Of a stretch of DNA of 42,633 nucleotides, positions 1 through 8,687 are shown piece by piece (position 1 is the first letter of the stretch; every line of letters begins with the position of its first letter). The stretch is from contig JAKSBQ010000087.1 in NCBI GenBank assembly GCA_022361075.1, positions 1-42,633 on the forward strand, read 5' to 3'. The stretch comes from Opitutales bacterium (lineage in GTDB: Bacteria > Verrucomicrobiota > Verrucomicrobiia > Opitutales > JAFGAQ01). A program made the position numbers and the translations under genes. The notes under the pieces are model-generated. The model saw only the letters and a program-made list of their open reading frames with translations, made no database searches and had not been told where the DNA came from.

Positions 1-48
1 GTCCGCACACTCAGAAGTAATTTAATATTCTATCAATTTAGTTAATCG

Positions 49-420
49 ATGAACCCACTTAACACAGTATTCGGATTGAAGAGGTCCTTCCAGCTCGGTT
101 GGAAGTGGTTCTCGCTGATCGCACTGTGTGTTTGGGGAAATCTGGCAATCGCGTCTACAGGTGAAGGTAAAATCACAGCGATTCAGGGTTTGGAAGAAGC
201 TTCGCTTATAAGCACTGATTCTGGAATCGCTAACGGAGTGCGCATGGGAATGAAAATGATCGCTTATGAAGAGGGTCAGCCCATCGCTGAGATGATCGTG
301 ATTGAATCCACCGAAAACGAAAGCCAGTTGCTGATTACAGATTTTTACGGTTCCAGTGCCCTGACAGTTGGGAATCGAGTAGCATTAAAGACAATTAATT
401 TCGCAGTATCATGGAAATAA
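49..420 (+). CDS. Small exported protein of unknown function
   Basis: A 123-residue protein that I do not recognise by name. The N-terminus has basic residues, then a hydrophobic stretch (about residues 21-36) ending in AIAS, which looks like a Sec signal peptide. The mature part has a pattern like small beta-barrel modules of FlgT C-terminal type: a GV..GM motif near residues 63-67 and a VGNRVAL motif near the end. Its stop lies inside the first codons of rplV, a 10-base overlap, so the two should be translationally coupled. In other bacteria rpsS normally occupies this place; the 48 bases upstream are too short to show whether rpsS precedes it. The gene is probably real; its function is unknown. 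Confidence 0.6.
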   Translation: MNPLNTVFGLKRSFQLGWKWFSLIALCVWGNLAIASTGEGKITAIQGLEEASLISTDSGIANGVRMGMKMIAYEEGQPIAEMIVIESTENESQLLITDFYGSSALTVGNRVALKTINFAVSWK

Positions 421-743
421 GAGCCCTGACAAAGTATAGCCGAATTTCACCTAAGAAGGCACGTGAGATCACGCGTGTGATTCAAGGTAAGAACGCGGCG
501 GAAGCAGTTGAACTCCTTAAGTTCATCCCACGTAAATCTGCACGTTTGGTTTCAAAGACTTTGAAGTCCGCCATCGCCAACGCCGAGAACAATGCGAACT
601 TGGTGGCAGACTCACTCACCATCAAATCCGCATTGGTCAACGAAGGCCCTGCGATGAAACGTTTTCGCCCCGTGGCTCGAGGTTCCGCTCATCCTTATAA
701 AAAGCGCATGAGCCACATCCAAATCATACTATCAGATTCGTAA
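411..743 (+). CDS. rplV: 50S ribosomal protein L22
   Basis: L22 binds 23S rRNA and its long beta-hairpin lines the peptide exit tunnel. The 110-residue product matches the family in length. It shows the SPKKAREI segment near the N-terminus, the central SAIANAENN helix and the basic C-terminal hairpin with RGSAHPYKKRMSHI. The ATG overlaps the end of the upstream secreted-protein gene by 10 bases, so initiation probably depends on ribosomes finishing that gene. It is followed 15 bases later by rpsC, the standard S10-operon order. Confidence 0.96.
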   Translation: MEIRALTKYSRISPKKAREITRVIQGKNAAEAVELLKFIPRKSARLVSKTLKSAIANAENNANLVADSLTIKSALVNEGPAMKRFRPVARGSAHPYKKRMSHIQIILSDS

Positions 744-758
744 TCGGAGAATTTTTAT

Positions 759-1400
759 ATGGGACAAAAAGTAAATCCAGTTGGTTTTAGACTTTCAGTT
801 CGCAGGGACTGGAAATCACGTTGGTTTGCGACTAAGAAAGAGTTTCCTGGTCTCTTGGCTGAGGATTATAAAATCCGCAAGTTCCTTGAGAAGAAGCTCA
901 AGCTCGCATCTGTGCCTAAGATCCAAATCGAGCGTGCTTCTAATCGCGTTCGTGTAAAGATTTTCACTGCACGTCCCGGTTTCGTGATTGGCCGCAAGGG
1001 TCAGGAGCTTGAAAAGATCAAAGACGATTTGGCAAAGCTCGCGGGCAAGGAAGTGATTGTCGACGTTCAGGAAGTGAAAAAACCTGAGCTTGTGGCACAA
1101 CTTGTTGCTGAAAACGTAGCGCTTCAGCTGGAGCGTCGTATCTCTTTCCGTCGTGCAATGAAGAAAGCCGTCCAGACCACCATGTCCATGGGAGCTGACG
1201 GAATTCGTATCCAGTGCGCAGGTCGTTTGGGTGGAGCTGAAATCGCTCGCACCGAACAACAACGTGCGGGTCGTGTTCCATTGCACACACTTCGCGAAAA
1301 CATCGACTATGGTTTCGCCGAAGCATCAACGGTTTACGGAATCATCGGAATCAAGTGCTGGATTTGTATCCCGGCAGAAGAGGAAACCCAGCAAAGCTAA
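759..1400 (+). CDS. rpsC: 30S ribosomal protein S3
   Basis: S3 sits at the mRNA entry channel of the 30S subunit and contributes to its helicase activity. The protein has 213 residues, starting [12 protein letters not shown] as in the family. The KH domain follows, with the [10 protein letters not shown] loop, and then the C-terminal domain with [17 protein letters not shown] and [14 protein letters not shown]-like Shine-Dalgarno site (cggaga, 745-750) precedes the start. The C-terminal tail after residue 205 is short and contains two cysteines (KCWICIP), a slight departure from the usual end. Confidence 0.96.
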   Translation: MGQKVNPVGFRLSVRRDWKSRWFATKKEFPGLLAEDYKIRKFLEKKLKLASVPKIQIERASNRVRVKIFTARPGFVIGRKGQELEKIKDDLAKLAGKEVIVDVQEVKKPELVAQLVAENVALQLERRISFRRAMKKAVQTTMSMGADGIRIQCAGRLGGAEIARTEQQRAGRVPLHTLRENIDYGFAEASTVYGIIGIKCWICIPAEEETQQS

Positions 1401-1422
1401 ATCCATTTAACCCTTTTTCCAG

Positions 1423-1839
1423 ATGGCACTCATACCAAACAGAACCAAATTCAGGAAAGTCCACAAAGGTCGTATCCGTGGTAAAGCCAAGAGAGGTGAT
1501 TACATCGCATTCGGAGATTATGCGATCCAAACTCTCGACCGTGGTAAAATCACTTCCCAGCAAATTGAGGCGGCTCGTATTGCGATCAACCGTCACCTTA
1601 AAAGAAAAGGTAAAGTCTGGATCCGCATTTTCCCACAAAAGCCAGTTACTAAGAAGCCTGCAGAGACTCGTATGGGTAAAGGTAAAGGTAACGTAGAAAA
1701 GTGGGTAGCAGTCGTACGTCCTGGTAACATTCTTTATGAGGTGTCCGGATGTCCAATTGGCGTCGCTCGTGAAGCAATGAGACTTGCTGATGCGAAGTTA
1801 CCGGTAGCTTGCCGATTCATCGCCAAAGAAGAGGAATAG
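1423..1839 (+). CDS. rplP: 50S ribosomal protein L16
   Basis: L16 organises the A-site region of the 50S subunit. The 138-residue product has the family hallmarks: N-terminal [11 protein letters not shown], the [17 protein letters not shown] helix, the conserved RMGKGKG motif near residues 82-88, and GREA-like [15 protein letters not shown] near the end. The length is normal. It lies 22 bases after rpsC and 12 before rpmC. Confidence 0.96.
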   Translation: MALIPNRTKFRKVHKGRIRGKAKRGDYIAFGDYAIQTLDRGKITSQQIEAARIAINRHLKRKGKVWIRIFPQKPVTKKPAETRMGKGKGNVEKWVAVVRPGNILYEVSGCPIGVAREAMRLADAKLPVACRFIAKEEE

Positions 1840-1851
1840 GAGAAGAGTAAG

Positions 1852-2061
1852 ATGGCTAAGAAAAATGACATCAAAGAGCTGAGCATTGCAGAGCTCGAGA
1901 AGAATATCCGCGATACTGAAGATGAACTCGTGAGTCTCCGTTTGCGCAAGCAGACCGGACAAGTTGAGAAACCACATGAGCTCAAGGAAACCCGCAGACA
2001 GATCGCTCGTCTTAAAACCGTTTTAAATCAGAAGAAAGCTGCGGAAGCATCCGCTGCCTAA
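1852..2061 (+). CDS. rpmC: 50S ribosomal protein L29
   Basis: L29 is a small two-helix protein near the exit tunnel where trigger factor and SRP dock. The 69-residue product fits the family: an N-terminal helix with ELSIAELEKNI, the LRLRKQTGQ motif at about residues 29-37, and a second helix with RRQIARLKTVL. A gene-proximal AGGAG (1838-1842) supports the start. The Ala/Ser-rich end (AAEASAA) is slightly longer than typical. Confidence 0.94.
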   Translation: MAKKNDIKELSIAELEKNIRDTEDELVSLRLRKQTGQVEKPHELKETRRQIARLKTVLNQKKAAEASAA

Positions 2062-2075
2062 GGAGTCAAGATACC

Positions 2076-2342
2076 ATGGCTGAAAGAAATAAGAGAAAGT
2101 CCATTAATGGTGTAGTCACCTCACGCAGTGGTGATAAGTCTATCAAAGTGGTCTATTTTTACAAAATTCCACACCCTCTCTACCGTAAGGAAATTAAGCG
2201 CAAGACGGTTGTTCATGCTCACGATGAGAGTAACGAATGTGGTGTGGGCGATCGTGTGGAAATCATGGAAACCCGTCCGCTCAGCAAGCTGAAGCGCTGG
2301 CGCGTTACCCGTGTGATTCAAAAAGCACCTGTCGTAGGATAA
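2076..2342 (+). CDS. rpsQ: 30S ribosomal protein S17
   Basis: S17 is an early-binding 16S rRNA protein with an OB fold. The 88-residue product shows the family motifs: GVVTSRSGDKSIKV, HPLYRKEIKRK, the HDE..ECGVGD turn, and ETRPLSKLKRWRV. An AAGGAG site (2061-2066) lies upstream. Standard position between rpmC and rplN. Confidence 0.95.
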   Translation: MAERNKRKSINGVVTSRSGDKSIKVVYFYKIPHPLYRKEIKRKTVVHAHDESNECGVGDRVEIMETRPLSKLKRWRVTRVIQKAPVVG

Positions 2343-2364
2343 TTGAGAAGAGGAGATCGTTGAT

Positions 2365-2727
2365 ATGATACAGATGGAAAGTGTTATGGCGGTTGCCGAC
2401 AACAGCGGAGCGAAATCAGCAAAGATGATTCGCCGCCTGGGTCAGCTCAAAAAGACCGCTTCAGTTGGAGATGTGGTAGTATGCCACGTGAACGAACGAG
2501 CTCCTGACTCAAATGTAAAAAAAGGAGCAGTTGTGAAAGCAGTAGTGGTTCGCACCAAGGCTCCAATTCACCGTCCCGATGGAAGTTCTCTTCGCTTCGA
2601 CGAGAATGCGGTAGTAATCATTAATGATTCTGGCAACCCAATCGGAACTCGTATTTTTGGACCCGTAGCTCGTGAGTTGCGTGGTAAATTTATGAAGATC
2701 ATCTCCCTCGCACCGGAGGTATTGTAA
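2365..2727 (+). CDS. rplN: 50S ribosomal protein L14
   Basis: L14 lies at the subunit interface and forms bridges to 16S rRNA. The 120-residue product starts [17 protein letters not shown] as in the family and carries RAPIHR-like [10 protein letters not shown], then [11 protein letters not shown] and [13 protein letters not shown]. The length is normal (about 122). A GAGGAGA Shine-Dalgarno site (2349-2355) precedes the start. rplX begins one base after its stop. Confidence 0.96.
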   Translation: MIQMESVMAVADNSGAKSAKMIRRLGQLKKTASVGDVVVCHVNERAPDSNVKKGAVVKAVVVRTKAPIHRPDGSSLRFDENAVVIINDSGNPIGTRIFGPVARELRGKFMKIISLAPEVL

Positions 2728-2728
2728 A

Positions 2729-2983
2729 ATGAGTAGCAAAATCAAAAGAGGAGAGGAAGTCGTCGTCATTAGCGGAGCTAACAAAGGCCAACGTGGACGC
2801 GTGCTACAGGTGACTCCTAAGAGTGACCGGGTCGTCATTGAGGGCGTAAACTTTCGCAAAAAACACCAAAAAGCGCGTAGTGAGGAAGAAGAAGGTGGCA
2901 TCATTGAACGTGAGGCGCCTCTACACATCTCGAACGTGATGGCAGCTGAGCGCTACGACGAGCGTCAGAAGAAAAGAGGATAA
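2729..2983 (+). CDS. rplX: 50S ribosomal protein L24
   Basis: L24 initiates 50S assembly by binding the 5' end of 23S rRNA. The 84-residue product has the N-terminal KOW motif (EVVVISGANKGQRGRVL, residues 10-26) and the EREAPLHISNVM segment that is typical of bacterial L24. It is shorter than the E. coli form (104) but within the range for the family. Its Shine-Dalgarno site (GGAGG, 2716-2720) lies inside the end of rplN, so the pair is probably coupled. Confidence 0.94.
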   Translation: MSSKIKRGEEVVVISGANKGQRGRVLQVTPKSDRVVIEGVNFRKKHQKARSEEEEGGIIEREAPLHISNVMAAERYDERQKKRG

Positions 2984-2989
2984 TGAGTC

Positions 2990-3559
2990 ATGAGTAGCGA
3001 TAGTTCAGTACTTAAAACACTTTACGTTGAAAAGATTGTGCCTGAGTTGAAGAAAACTCAGGGTTATAAGAATATTCACGATGTGCCGAAGTTGACCAAA
3101 GTGGTGATCAACTCAGGTGTCAGTGCGACTAAAGATAAGCAGTTTTTGGAAGATGCGATTAAAGATATAGGCGCAATCACCGGGCAGAAACCAGTGGTGA
3201 CCAAAGCTCGTATCAGTGTATCTAACTTTAAGCTTCGTGAAGGAATGCCTGTCGGAGTTAAGGTAACTCTTCGTGGAGAAAAGATGTGGGAGTTCCTTTA
3301 TCGTTTTATCAACCTGGCGCTTCCCGCGATCCGTGACTTCCGCGGAGTTGCTTCTAAGCTCGACGGAAACGGTAACTACAATATCGGTGTAGCGGATCAC
3401 ACCATCTTTCCGGAAATTTCAGGTGATGCTAAAAACATCGCTTTGGGTATGGATGTTACCCTTGTAACTTCAGCAAAATCTGACGACGAGGGTCGCGAAT
3501 TGCTTCGTTTGATTGGCGTTCCTTTCCGTAAGAATTCATCCGAAGAACAGGCTGCTTAA
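2990..3559 (+). CDS. rplE: 50S ribosomal protein L5
   Basis: L5 binds 5S rRNA in the central protuberance. The 189-residue product shows the VPKLTKVVIN segment, GQKPVVTKAR.S.S.FKLREG (about residues 65-85) and the RDFRGV and FPEI motifs, all characteristic. The length is slightly above the usual 179 because of a polar C-terminal tail (RKNSSEEQAA). It starts 6 bases after rplX. Confidence 0.96.
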   Translation: MSSDSSVLKTLYVEKIVPELKKTQGYKNIHDVPKLTKVVINSGVSATKDKQFLEDAIKDIGAITGQKPVVTKARISVSNFKLREGMPVGVKVTLRGEKMWEFLYRFINLALPAIRDFRGVASKLDGNGNYNIGVADHTIFPEISGDAKNIALGMDVTLVTSAKSDDEGRELLRLIGVPFRKNSSEEQAA

Positions 3560-3576
3560 GCCCAACCCGTTAAAAC

Positions 3577-3882
3577 ATGGCAAAAAAATCCAAAATACAG
3601 CACAATTTGAAGCGGATTCGGCTTATTGAGAAGTATTCAGCAAAGCGCGAAGCCCTCAAAGCAATCATCAAAAACCCTGAGACTACTGACGAGGAGTTTT
3701 ACCAGGCCCAGAAGAAGCTTGCTAAACTTCCACGCAACTCAAGTCCAATCAGGGCTCGTAACCGTTGTTCGGTAACAGGCCGTCCTCGCAGTTACATTCG
3801 TAAATTTGGTTTGTCGAGAATCACTTTCCGTGAGCTCGCAAACGAAGGAAAAATCCCTGGAGTAACCAAGTCCTCTTGGTAG
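3577..3882 (+). CDS. rpsN: 30S ribosomal protein S14, long zinc-independent form
   Basis: S14 helps form the 30S head. At 101 residues this is the long form, lacking the CxxC..CxxC zinc ribbon of short S14. Only one cysteine is present, in [21 protein letters not shown] near residues 60-80. The C-terminal PGVTKSSW matches the family end. The zinc-free form agrees with the zinc-free S4 and the cysteine-poor RpoC encoded in this window. Confidence 0.95.
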   Translation: MAKKSKIQHNLKRIRLIEKYSAKREALKAIIKNPETTDEEFYQAQKKLAKLPRNSSPIRARNRCSVTGRPRSYIRKFGLSRITFRELANEGKIPGVTKSSW

Positions 3883-3916
3883 CAACCAGAAGAAACTATT
3901 AAAATCGGAAAATTCG

Positions 3917-4315
3917 ATGTCAGCACACGATACAATTGGAGACTTTTTAACTATCCTGAGAAACGGAGCACGTGCAGGAAAAGAAAATTTGGAAACCACC
4001 CATTCCAATACACGTGAAGGTATTTTGAAAATCTTGAAGTCGTTAGGTTACATTAACGGTTTTGGGGTAACGACTGCAGATAATGGACTGAAGCGCTTGA
4101 GCATCGAAATGAAATTCGTGGACGGCGTTCCTTCATTGACTGATATTCAGCGCGTTAGCAAGCCCGGACGTCGTGCTTACACGAAGGCTACCGAGATTCC
4201 AAAAGTGCTTGGTGGTATCGGATATTCCATCCTCACAACTCCAAAAGGAGTGTTGAGTGATCGTGACGCCCGCAAAGAAAACGTAGGTGGAGAAATCATC
4301 TGTAAAGTGTGGTAA
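3917..4315 (+). CDS. rpsH: 30S ribosomal protein S8
   Basis: S8 binds the central domain of 16S rRNA and in E. coli also represses spc operon translation. The 132-residue product has the N-terminal DTIGDFLTILRNG helix, ILKSLGYI, SKPGRRAY and the C-terminal TPKGVLSDRDARKENVGGEIICKVW, all diagnostic. It is separated by 34 bases from rpsN and by only 4 from rplF, so coupling with rplF is likely. Confidence 0.96.
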   Translation: MSAHDTIGDFLTILRNGARAGKENLETTHSNTREGILKILKSLGYINGFGVTTADNGLKRLSIEMKFVDGVPSLTDIQRVSKPGRRAYTKATEIPKVLGGIGYSILTTPKGVLSDRDARKENVGGEIICKVW

Positions 4316-4319
4316 TAAA

Positions 4320-4856
4320 ATGAGTAGAATAGGTAAATTACCCGTATACATTCCCGAAAAGGTTAAATGCAACATTGATGGCAACACTGTTTCAGTTGAA
4401 GGACCTAAGGGAAAACTAGAACAAACTTTTCACAGTTCCGTAGAGATTGTTGAAAACGAAGGTAAGATCGAAGTTAAGCCTCGTGAAAACAGTCGTATCG
4501 CGAGAGCTATGTATGGCACTGCACGTTCCATCATCAATGGTATGGTCGTTGGAGTGACCGAAGGTTATAAGAAGGAACTTGAAATTGCAGGTGTAGGTTT
4601 TAAGGGCGAAGTGAAGGGCAAGATCATCGATTTGTCTCTCGGTTATTCGCACCCGATTCACCACCCCATTCCTGAAGGAGTGACTGTTAAGATTGATGGC
4701 GGCACAAAGATGACCGTTGAAGGAATCGATAAACAGGTCGTAGGTCAGTTGGCTGCGGCCGTTAAGCAATATTTCCCGATGGAACCCTACAAGGGTAAGG
4801 GAGTTCGCATTGTAGGTGAATACGTTCGCCGCAAGGAAGGTAAGAAATCAGCTTAA
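4320..4856 (+). CDS. rplF: 50S ribosomal protein L6
   Basis: L6 lies near the factor-binding site of the 50S subunit. The start is placed at the ATG giving MSRIGKLPVYIPEKV, the family N-terminus. A longer reading from 4287 would overlap rpsH and add 11 unrelated residues. The 178-residue product contains the paired alpha/beta domains and the C-terminal signature PYKGKGVRIVGEYVRRKEGK. It begins 4 bases after the rpsH stop. Confidence 0.96.
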   Translation: MSRIGKLPVYIPEKVKCNIDGNTVSVEGPKGKLEQTFHSSVEIVENEGKIEVKPRENSRIARAMYGTARSIINGMVVGVTEGYKKELEIAGVGFKGEVKGKIIDLSLGYSHPIHHPIPEGVTVKIDGGTKMTVEGIDKQVVGQLAAAVKQYFPMEPYKGKGVRIVGEYVRRKEGKKSA

Positions 4857-4869
4857 CCCCTAAGGTAAG

Positions 4870-5232
4870 ATGAAACTAGATCACAAAAAAGCTTTGAAAC
4901 AAAAACGTCGTTGGAGAATTCGTAAGAAAATCCGCGGCACTGCTGAGCGTCCGCGTCTTTGCGTGCATTTCAGCAACCAACATATTTACGCACAGTGTAT
5001 CGATGATAAAGCTGGTGCGACCTTGCTCTATGTCTCCACCCTCGCGAAGGATTTGAGAGAGGAATCTCTAAAGCCAAATGCAGAAGGTGCGGCTAAGCTC
5101 GGAAAGATCGTCGCTGAAAGAGCGAAGGAAAAGAAAATCGAAAAAGTGGTATTTGACCGTTCAGGTCGCATTTATCATGGCTGCGTGAAGACTTTTGCTG
5201 AAGCAGCTCGGGAAAATGGCCTGCAATTTTAA
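4870..5232 (+). CDS. rplR: 50S ribosomal protein L18
   Basis: L18 binds 5S rRNA together with L5. The 120-residue product has the basic N-terminus ([15 protein letters not shown]), the [16 protein letters not shown] strand region and the C-terminal [26 protein letters not shown], which is diagnostic. Normal length. The rpsE start follows 6 bases after the stop. Confidence 0.96.
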   Translation: MKLDHKKALKQKRRWRIRKKIRGTAERPRLCVHFSNQHIYAQCIDDKAGATLLYVSTLAKDLREESLKPNAEGAAKLGKIVAERAKEKKIEKVVFDRSGRIYHGCVKTFAEAARENGLQF

Positions 5233-5238
5233 GGAAAT

Positions 5239-5778
5239 ATGAGAAAATCTCCACAAGCTGTTGAAGAAGTTGATGATGGACAAATCGAAAAGGTGGTTCA
5301 CATCAATCGTTGTGCGAAGGTCGTAAAAGGTGGTCGTCGTTTTAGTTTTGCTGCCCTTGTTGTTGCAGGTGACTCTGCCGGCAAAGTTGGATTTGGTTTT
5401 GGTAAAGCAAAAGAAGTTCCTGAAGCAATCCGCAAAGGCAGCGAGCAAGCGAAGAAGAATATGGCGGCTGTTAACCTCAGAGGTGACACCATTCCTCACG
5501 AAGTGGTTGGTGAAGCTGATGGAGGTAAGGTCATGCTCAAGCCAGCCGGACCCGGAACCGGAATTATCGCCGGTGGTGGTGTACGCGCGGTTTTGGAAGC
5601 TGCCGGAATTAAAAACGTACTTTCAAAATCTCTTGGCTCCAATAATCAGTTGGCTGTTGTTCAAGCGACTATTGACGGGCTTCACCAGTTGAGAACTGCA
5701 GAACAGGTTCGCAAATTGCGTGGATTTGAGACCACAGAAGAAGCTCCGGTAGAAGCTGAGGCAGTTGCCGCAGAGTAA
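5239..5778 (+). CDS. rpsE: 30S ribosomal protein S5 with acidic tail
   Basis: S5 lies near the decoding centre and affects fidelity. The 179-residue product carries the double-stranded RNA-binding-like N-domain ([20 protein letters not shown]), the [12 protein letters not shown] loop and the C-domain [15 protein letters not shown], then [16 protein letters not shown]. After about residue 163 the protein ends in an acidic, Ala/Val/Glu-rich tail ([13 protein letters not shown]) that is not part of the core fold. The next gene is rplO after 38 bases; rpmD, normally between them, is absent. Confidence 0.95.
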   Translation: MRKSPQAVEEVDDGQIEKVVHINRCAKVVKGGRRFSFAALVVAGDSAGKVGFGFGKAKEVPEAIRKGSEQAKKNMAAVNLRGDTIPHEVVGEADGGKVMLKPAGPGTGIIAGGGVRAVLEAAGIKNVLSKSLGSNNQLAVVQATIDGLHQLRTAEQVRKLRGFETTEEAPVEAEAVAAE

Positions 5779-5816
5779 CAATCTTCAACAGTCTGCGAGA
5801 ATAAGGAATTAAAGTC

Positions 5817-6293
5817 ATGGAACTTAACACAGTTATCAACAGCAACGGTTCAAACCGTCGCAAGAAGAGACTCGGATCAGGCGAAGGTAGTGGTCACGGT
5901 AAAACTTGCGGACGTGGACAAAAAGGTAGTAAGTCGCGTTCCGGTTACAGCGTGCGTCCTGGATTCGAAGGTGGTCAAATGCCTCTTTACTTGAAGTTAC
6001 CACATCGTGGTTTCAATAACTACAAGCACCGAATCAACTACGAGATCATTAACGTTAAAGATCTGGGAAAATTTGATGCATCTGAAACTATTAACCTGGC
6101 TGCTTTGATCGAGAAGGGACACGCAAAAAAGACTGCGCGTCGTCTGAAACTTCTTGCAAATGGTGAAGTCGATAAGGCATACACTATTGAAGTCGACAAA
6201 GCTTCTCCTAATGCGATTGCAAAAATCGAAAAAGCAGGCGGAAAAGTTGTAGTTTTGAACGCGGCTGAAGAGGACTCTAAAGAAGAAGCCTAA
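5817..6293 (+). CDS. rplO: 50S ribosomal protein L15
   Basis: L15 is a late-assembling 50S protein. The 158-residue product has the Gly/Lys/Arg-rich N-terminal extension (KRLGSGEGSGHGKTCGRGQKG, about residues 18-38), FEGGQMPLYLKLPHRGF, and the C-terminal domain with VDKASPNAIAKIEKAGGKV. An acidic tail (AAEEDSKEEA) follows the normal end. It lies directly before secY, the conserved spc-operon order. Confidence 0.95.
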   Translation: MELNTVINSNGSNRRKKRLGSGEGSGHGKTCGRGQKGSKSRSGYSVRPGFEGGQMPLYLKLPHRGFNNYKHRINYEIINVKDLGKFDASETINLAALIEKGHAKKTARRLKLLANGEVDKAYTIEVDKASPNAIAKIEKAGGKVVVLNAAEEDSKEEA

Positions 6294-6315
6294 GCCCATT
6301 TCCTTTTTTTGACCC

Positions 6316-7821
6316 ATGCTATCTGCTTTTACCAACAGCCTTAAGATCCCACAACTCAGACAGAAGATCTTCTTTACAGTTGCGATGTTATTCATCGCGC
6401 GTGTTGGAGCAAATATCCCACTGCCTGGGATTGATCCAACGCCCATTGAAGACTTTCTTGCAAGCCAGTCGCAGAATGCCGGTGGGGGTGTATTTGGTCT
6501 GGTAAATATGTTTACGGGTGGTGCTCTTTTCAAAGGAGCTATCTTCGCATTGGGTATTATGCCTTACATCAGTGCGTCAATTGCGATGCAGTTAATGGGC
6601 GCCATGATCCCTTCTCTTGCACGTTTGCAGCAAGAAGGCGAAGTTGGACGTCAAAAAATTAGCCAGTACACTCGCTACCTTACTTTGGCAATTTGTGTGG
6701 TGCAGGGTGCGATGTTGGTCCGTGCATGGGACATCAATCCGGGAGTTTTGATTGGTTCAAGCTTTAGTGAATCTATCGTTATCTCGAGCGGGCCATGGTT
6801 TTTTATCACGTCCGTTTTGTTCCTGACTACTGGTACCATGATACTCACATGGTTGGGTGAGCAAATCACGCAAAACGGTATAGGAAACGGTATTTCCTTG
6901 CTCATTACCATTGGTATCCTGGCGGATTTACCGCGTGCAATGGTGATGGTTTATCAAATGTTTGCAACTCCAGTTGGGGCGGAAACTGCTCAAATGGGTA
7001 TACCACACGCTGTGGTTATGGTAGCATTACTACTAGTGGTTATTGCAGCCGTGGTAGCGATTACTCAAGCGCAGCGCAAAATTCCCGTGCAGTATGCAAA
7101 ACGTATGGTCGGTAAGAAGGTGTATGGAGGTCAAAGCTCCTTTATGCCTCTAAAAATTAATTACTCTGGCGTGATGCCGATCATTTTCGCGAGTGCAATC
7201 ATCATTTTCCCGGCACAGCTTTTCCAACTGATCGGTGGCATCAATCCTAATTTGGTATTTTTGAATGATCTTGCTGCTTATCTAACTCGTGGTCAGGTCG
7301 TTTATTATGTAACTTTTGGAGGATTGATTCTGGCATTCAGCTATTTCTGGGTATCGATGATGTTCAAGCCCGTCGAGATCGCAGATAATCTTAAAAAATC
7401 CGGTGGATTCATCCCTGGAGTTCGCCCGGGAGAACCTACGTCAAAGTTTTTAGACTTTGTCATGACTCGCCTGACTCTCGCTGGTGCCATTTTCCTGACC
7501 AGTATTGCCGTATTCCCTGACTTACTTTCATTGCAGTTCGGTATACCAAGTCTCGTTTCGAGTTTCTTTGGTGGCACTGCGATACTGATCGTGGTTGGTG
7601 TCGCTCTCGACACCATGCGCCAAATCGAGACTTATTTGCTGCAGCGTCACTACGACGGTTTCCTTAAAAAAGGAAGAATCAAAGGGCGTAGTGCGGCGAT
7701 GCGTAATCGTCAGTTGATGGAAGCGTCCGACATGAAAGAGTTTTGGACGGTTTGGAAACCTTTGATCATTTTGGCGAGCCTCCTGTTCCTATGTGGACTG
7801 GTCGCTGCGATTATCAACTAA
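6316..7821 (+). CDS. secY: Protein translocase subunit SecY
   Basis: SecY forms the protein-conducting channel of the inner membrane with SecE (encoded here at 25174) and SecG. The 501-residue product shows the first helix with GANIPLPGID, the GIMPYISASIAMQL helix, GEQITQNGIGNGISL, the basic YAKRMVG..YGGQSSFMPLKIN loop and the C-terminal LLQRHYDGFLKKGRIKGR. The canonical protein stops about there (E. coli SecY has 443 residues). Here about 45 more residues follow, including an additional hydrophobic segment (about 478-499) that could be an extra transmembrane helix. Confidence 0.96.
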   Translation: MLSAFTNSLKIPQLRQKIFFTVAMLFIARVGANIPLPGIDPTPIEDFLASQSQNAGGGVFGLVNMFTGGALFKGAIFALGIMPYISASIAMQLMGAMIPSLARLQQEGEVGRQKISQYTRYLTLAICVVQGAMLVRAWDINPGVLIGSSFSESIVISSGPWFFITSVLFLTTGTMILTWLGEQITQNGIGNGISLLITIGILADLPRAMVMVYQMFATPVGAETAQMGIPHAVVMVALLLVVIAAVVAITQAQRKIPVQYAKRMVGKKVYGGQSSFMPLKINYSGVMPIIFASAIIIFPAQLFQLIGGINPNLVFLNDLAAYLTRGQVVYYVTFGGLILAFSYFWVSMMFKPVEIADNLKKSGGFIPGVRPGEPTSKFLDFVMTRLTLAGAIFLTSIAVFPDLLSLQFGIPSLVSSFFGGTAILIVVGVALDTMRQIETYLLQRHYDGFLKKGRIKGRSAAMRNRQLMEASDMKEFWTVWKPLIILASLLFLCGLVAAIIN

Positions 7822-7826
7822 ACTGA

Positions 7827-8636
7827 ATGGCATCCTCTAGTTCCAGTAGAGGGCACTATCGGCAACGCGAAGACGCTATTCCGATCAAGTCGCCTGAAGA
7901 AATCAGGCTCATGAAGGAAGTCTGTACCCGTGCGGCGCAGGTTCTCCAAGAAATGATTGAAGCTACCGAAGTGGGTGTAACCACCTACGATTTGGATCGC
8001 GTGGGTAAAAAGGCGATGGAAAAGCTTGGTGTCGAAAGCGCTTGTTTTGGATATCCCGGCTCTCGGAGGCCTTTCCCTTCTTACACCTGTATTTCAATCA
8101 ATGATGAGGTGGTTCACGGTATCGCCAGTCTGGATCGAATAGTCGAAAACGGAGACGTGGTTAGCCTCGATGTAGTCGTGAAGTACAAAGGTTACATTGG
8201 AGACAATGCTCGAACCATCATTGTAGGTAGTGCTTCTGAGGAGAATCAAAGGCTCATTTCCAAAACAAAGGAAGCGTTTGATGTGGGTATCGGGCATGCG
8301 CGAAGCGGAAACCGCATCGGGGATGTTTCTCACTCGATTCAAAAATTTGTCGAAAAGGCTGGATATAGCGTTATCAGGGAATTCGTAGGACATGGTGTGG
8401 GTAAGACCATGCATGAACCTCCTCAAATTCCAAATTTCGGTCGGCGTCGAACAGGAGACCTCATCCGACCAGGAATGACTTTAGCAATTGAGCCCATGGT
8501 AAACATGGGACGCAAGGAAGTTAGCGTGCTCGATGATGGTTGGACTGTAACCACAAATGACGGACTTCCGGCAGCTCATCATGAAAATACAATTTTAGTG
8601 CTTTCTGATGGTGTAGAAGTCTTGACAAAGCCTTGA
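7827..8636 (+). CDS. map: Methionine aminopeptidase, type I
   Basis: Removes the initiator methionine from nascent proteins. The 269-residue product contains the pita-bread fold and the metal ligands expected of type I enzymes: Asp in SLDVVVKYKG, Asp in IGDNARTI, His in GHGVGKTMHE, Glu in AIEPMV and Glu in HHENTILV. The N-terminus has a short Ser-rich lead (MASSSSSRGHYRQ) before the catalytic domain begins at about residue 18. It starts 5 bases after secY. No adk lies between secY and map. Confidence 0.94.
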   Translation: MASSSSSRGHYRQREDAIPIKSPEEIRLMKEVCTRAAQVLQEMIEATEVGVTTYDLDRVGKKAMEKLGVESACFGYPGSRRPFPSYTCISINDEVVHGIASLDRIVENGDVVSLDVVVKYKGYIGDNARTIIVGSASEENQRLISKTKEAFDVGIGHARSGNRIGDVSHSIQKFVEKAGYSVIREFVGHGVGKTMHEPPQIPNFGRRRTGDLIRPGMTLAIEPMVNMGRKEVSVLDDGWTVTTNDGLPAAHHENTILVLSDGVEVLTKP

Positions 8637-8687
8637 TCTTTTTATTTTCTCATCTCTTTTTTCACATAAACCCGTCTACAAGATCGT

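Noticed and set aside
1-48. End of rpsS at the window start
   Set aside because: One frame ends in a basic peptide followed by TAA at 18-20, but six residues are not enough to identify S19.
8637-8687. A hidden rpmJ or infA between map and rpsM
   Set aside because: The 51-base gap is too short for infA and contains no L36-like reading frame in any frame.
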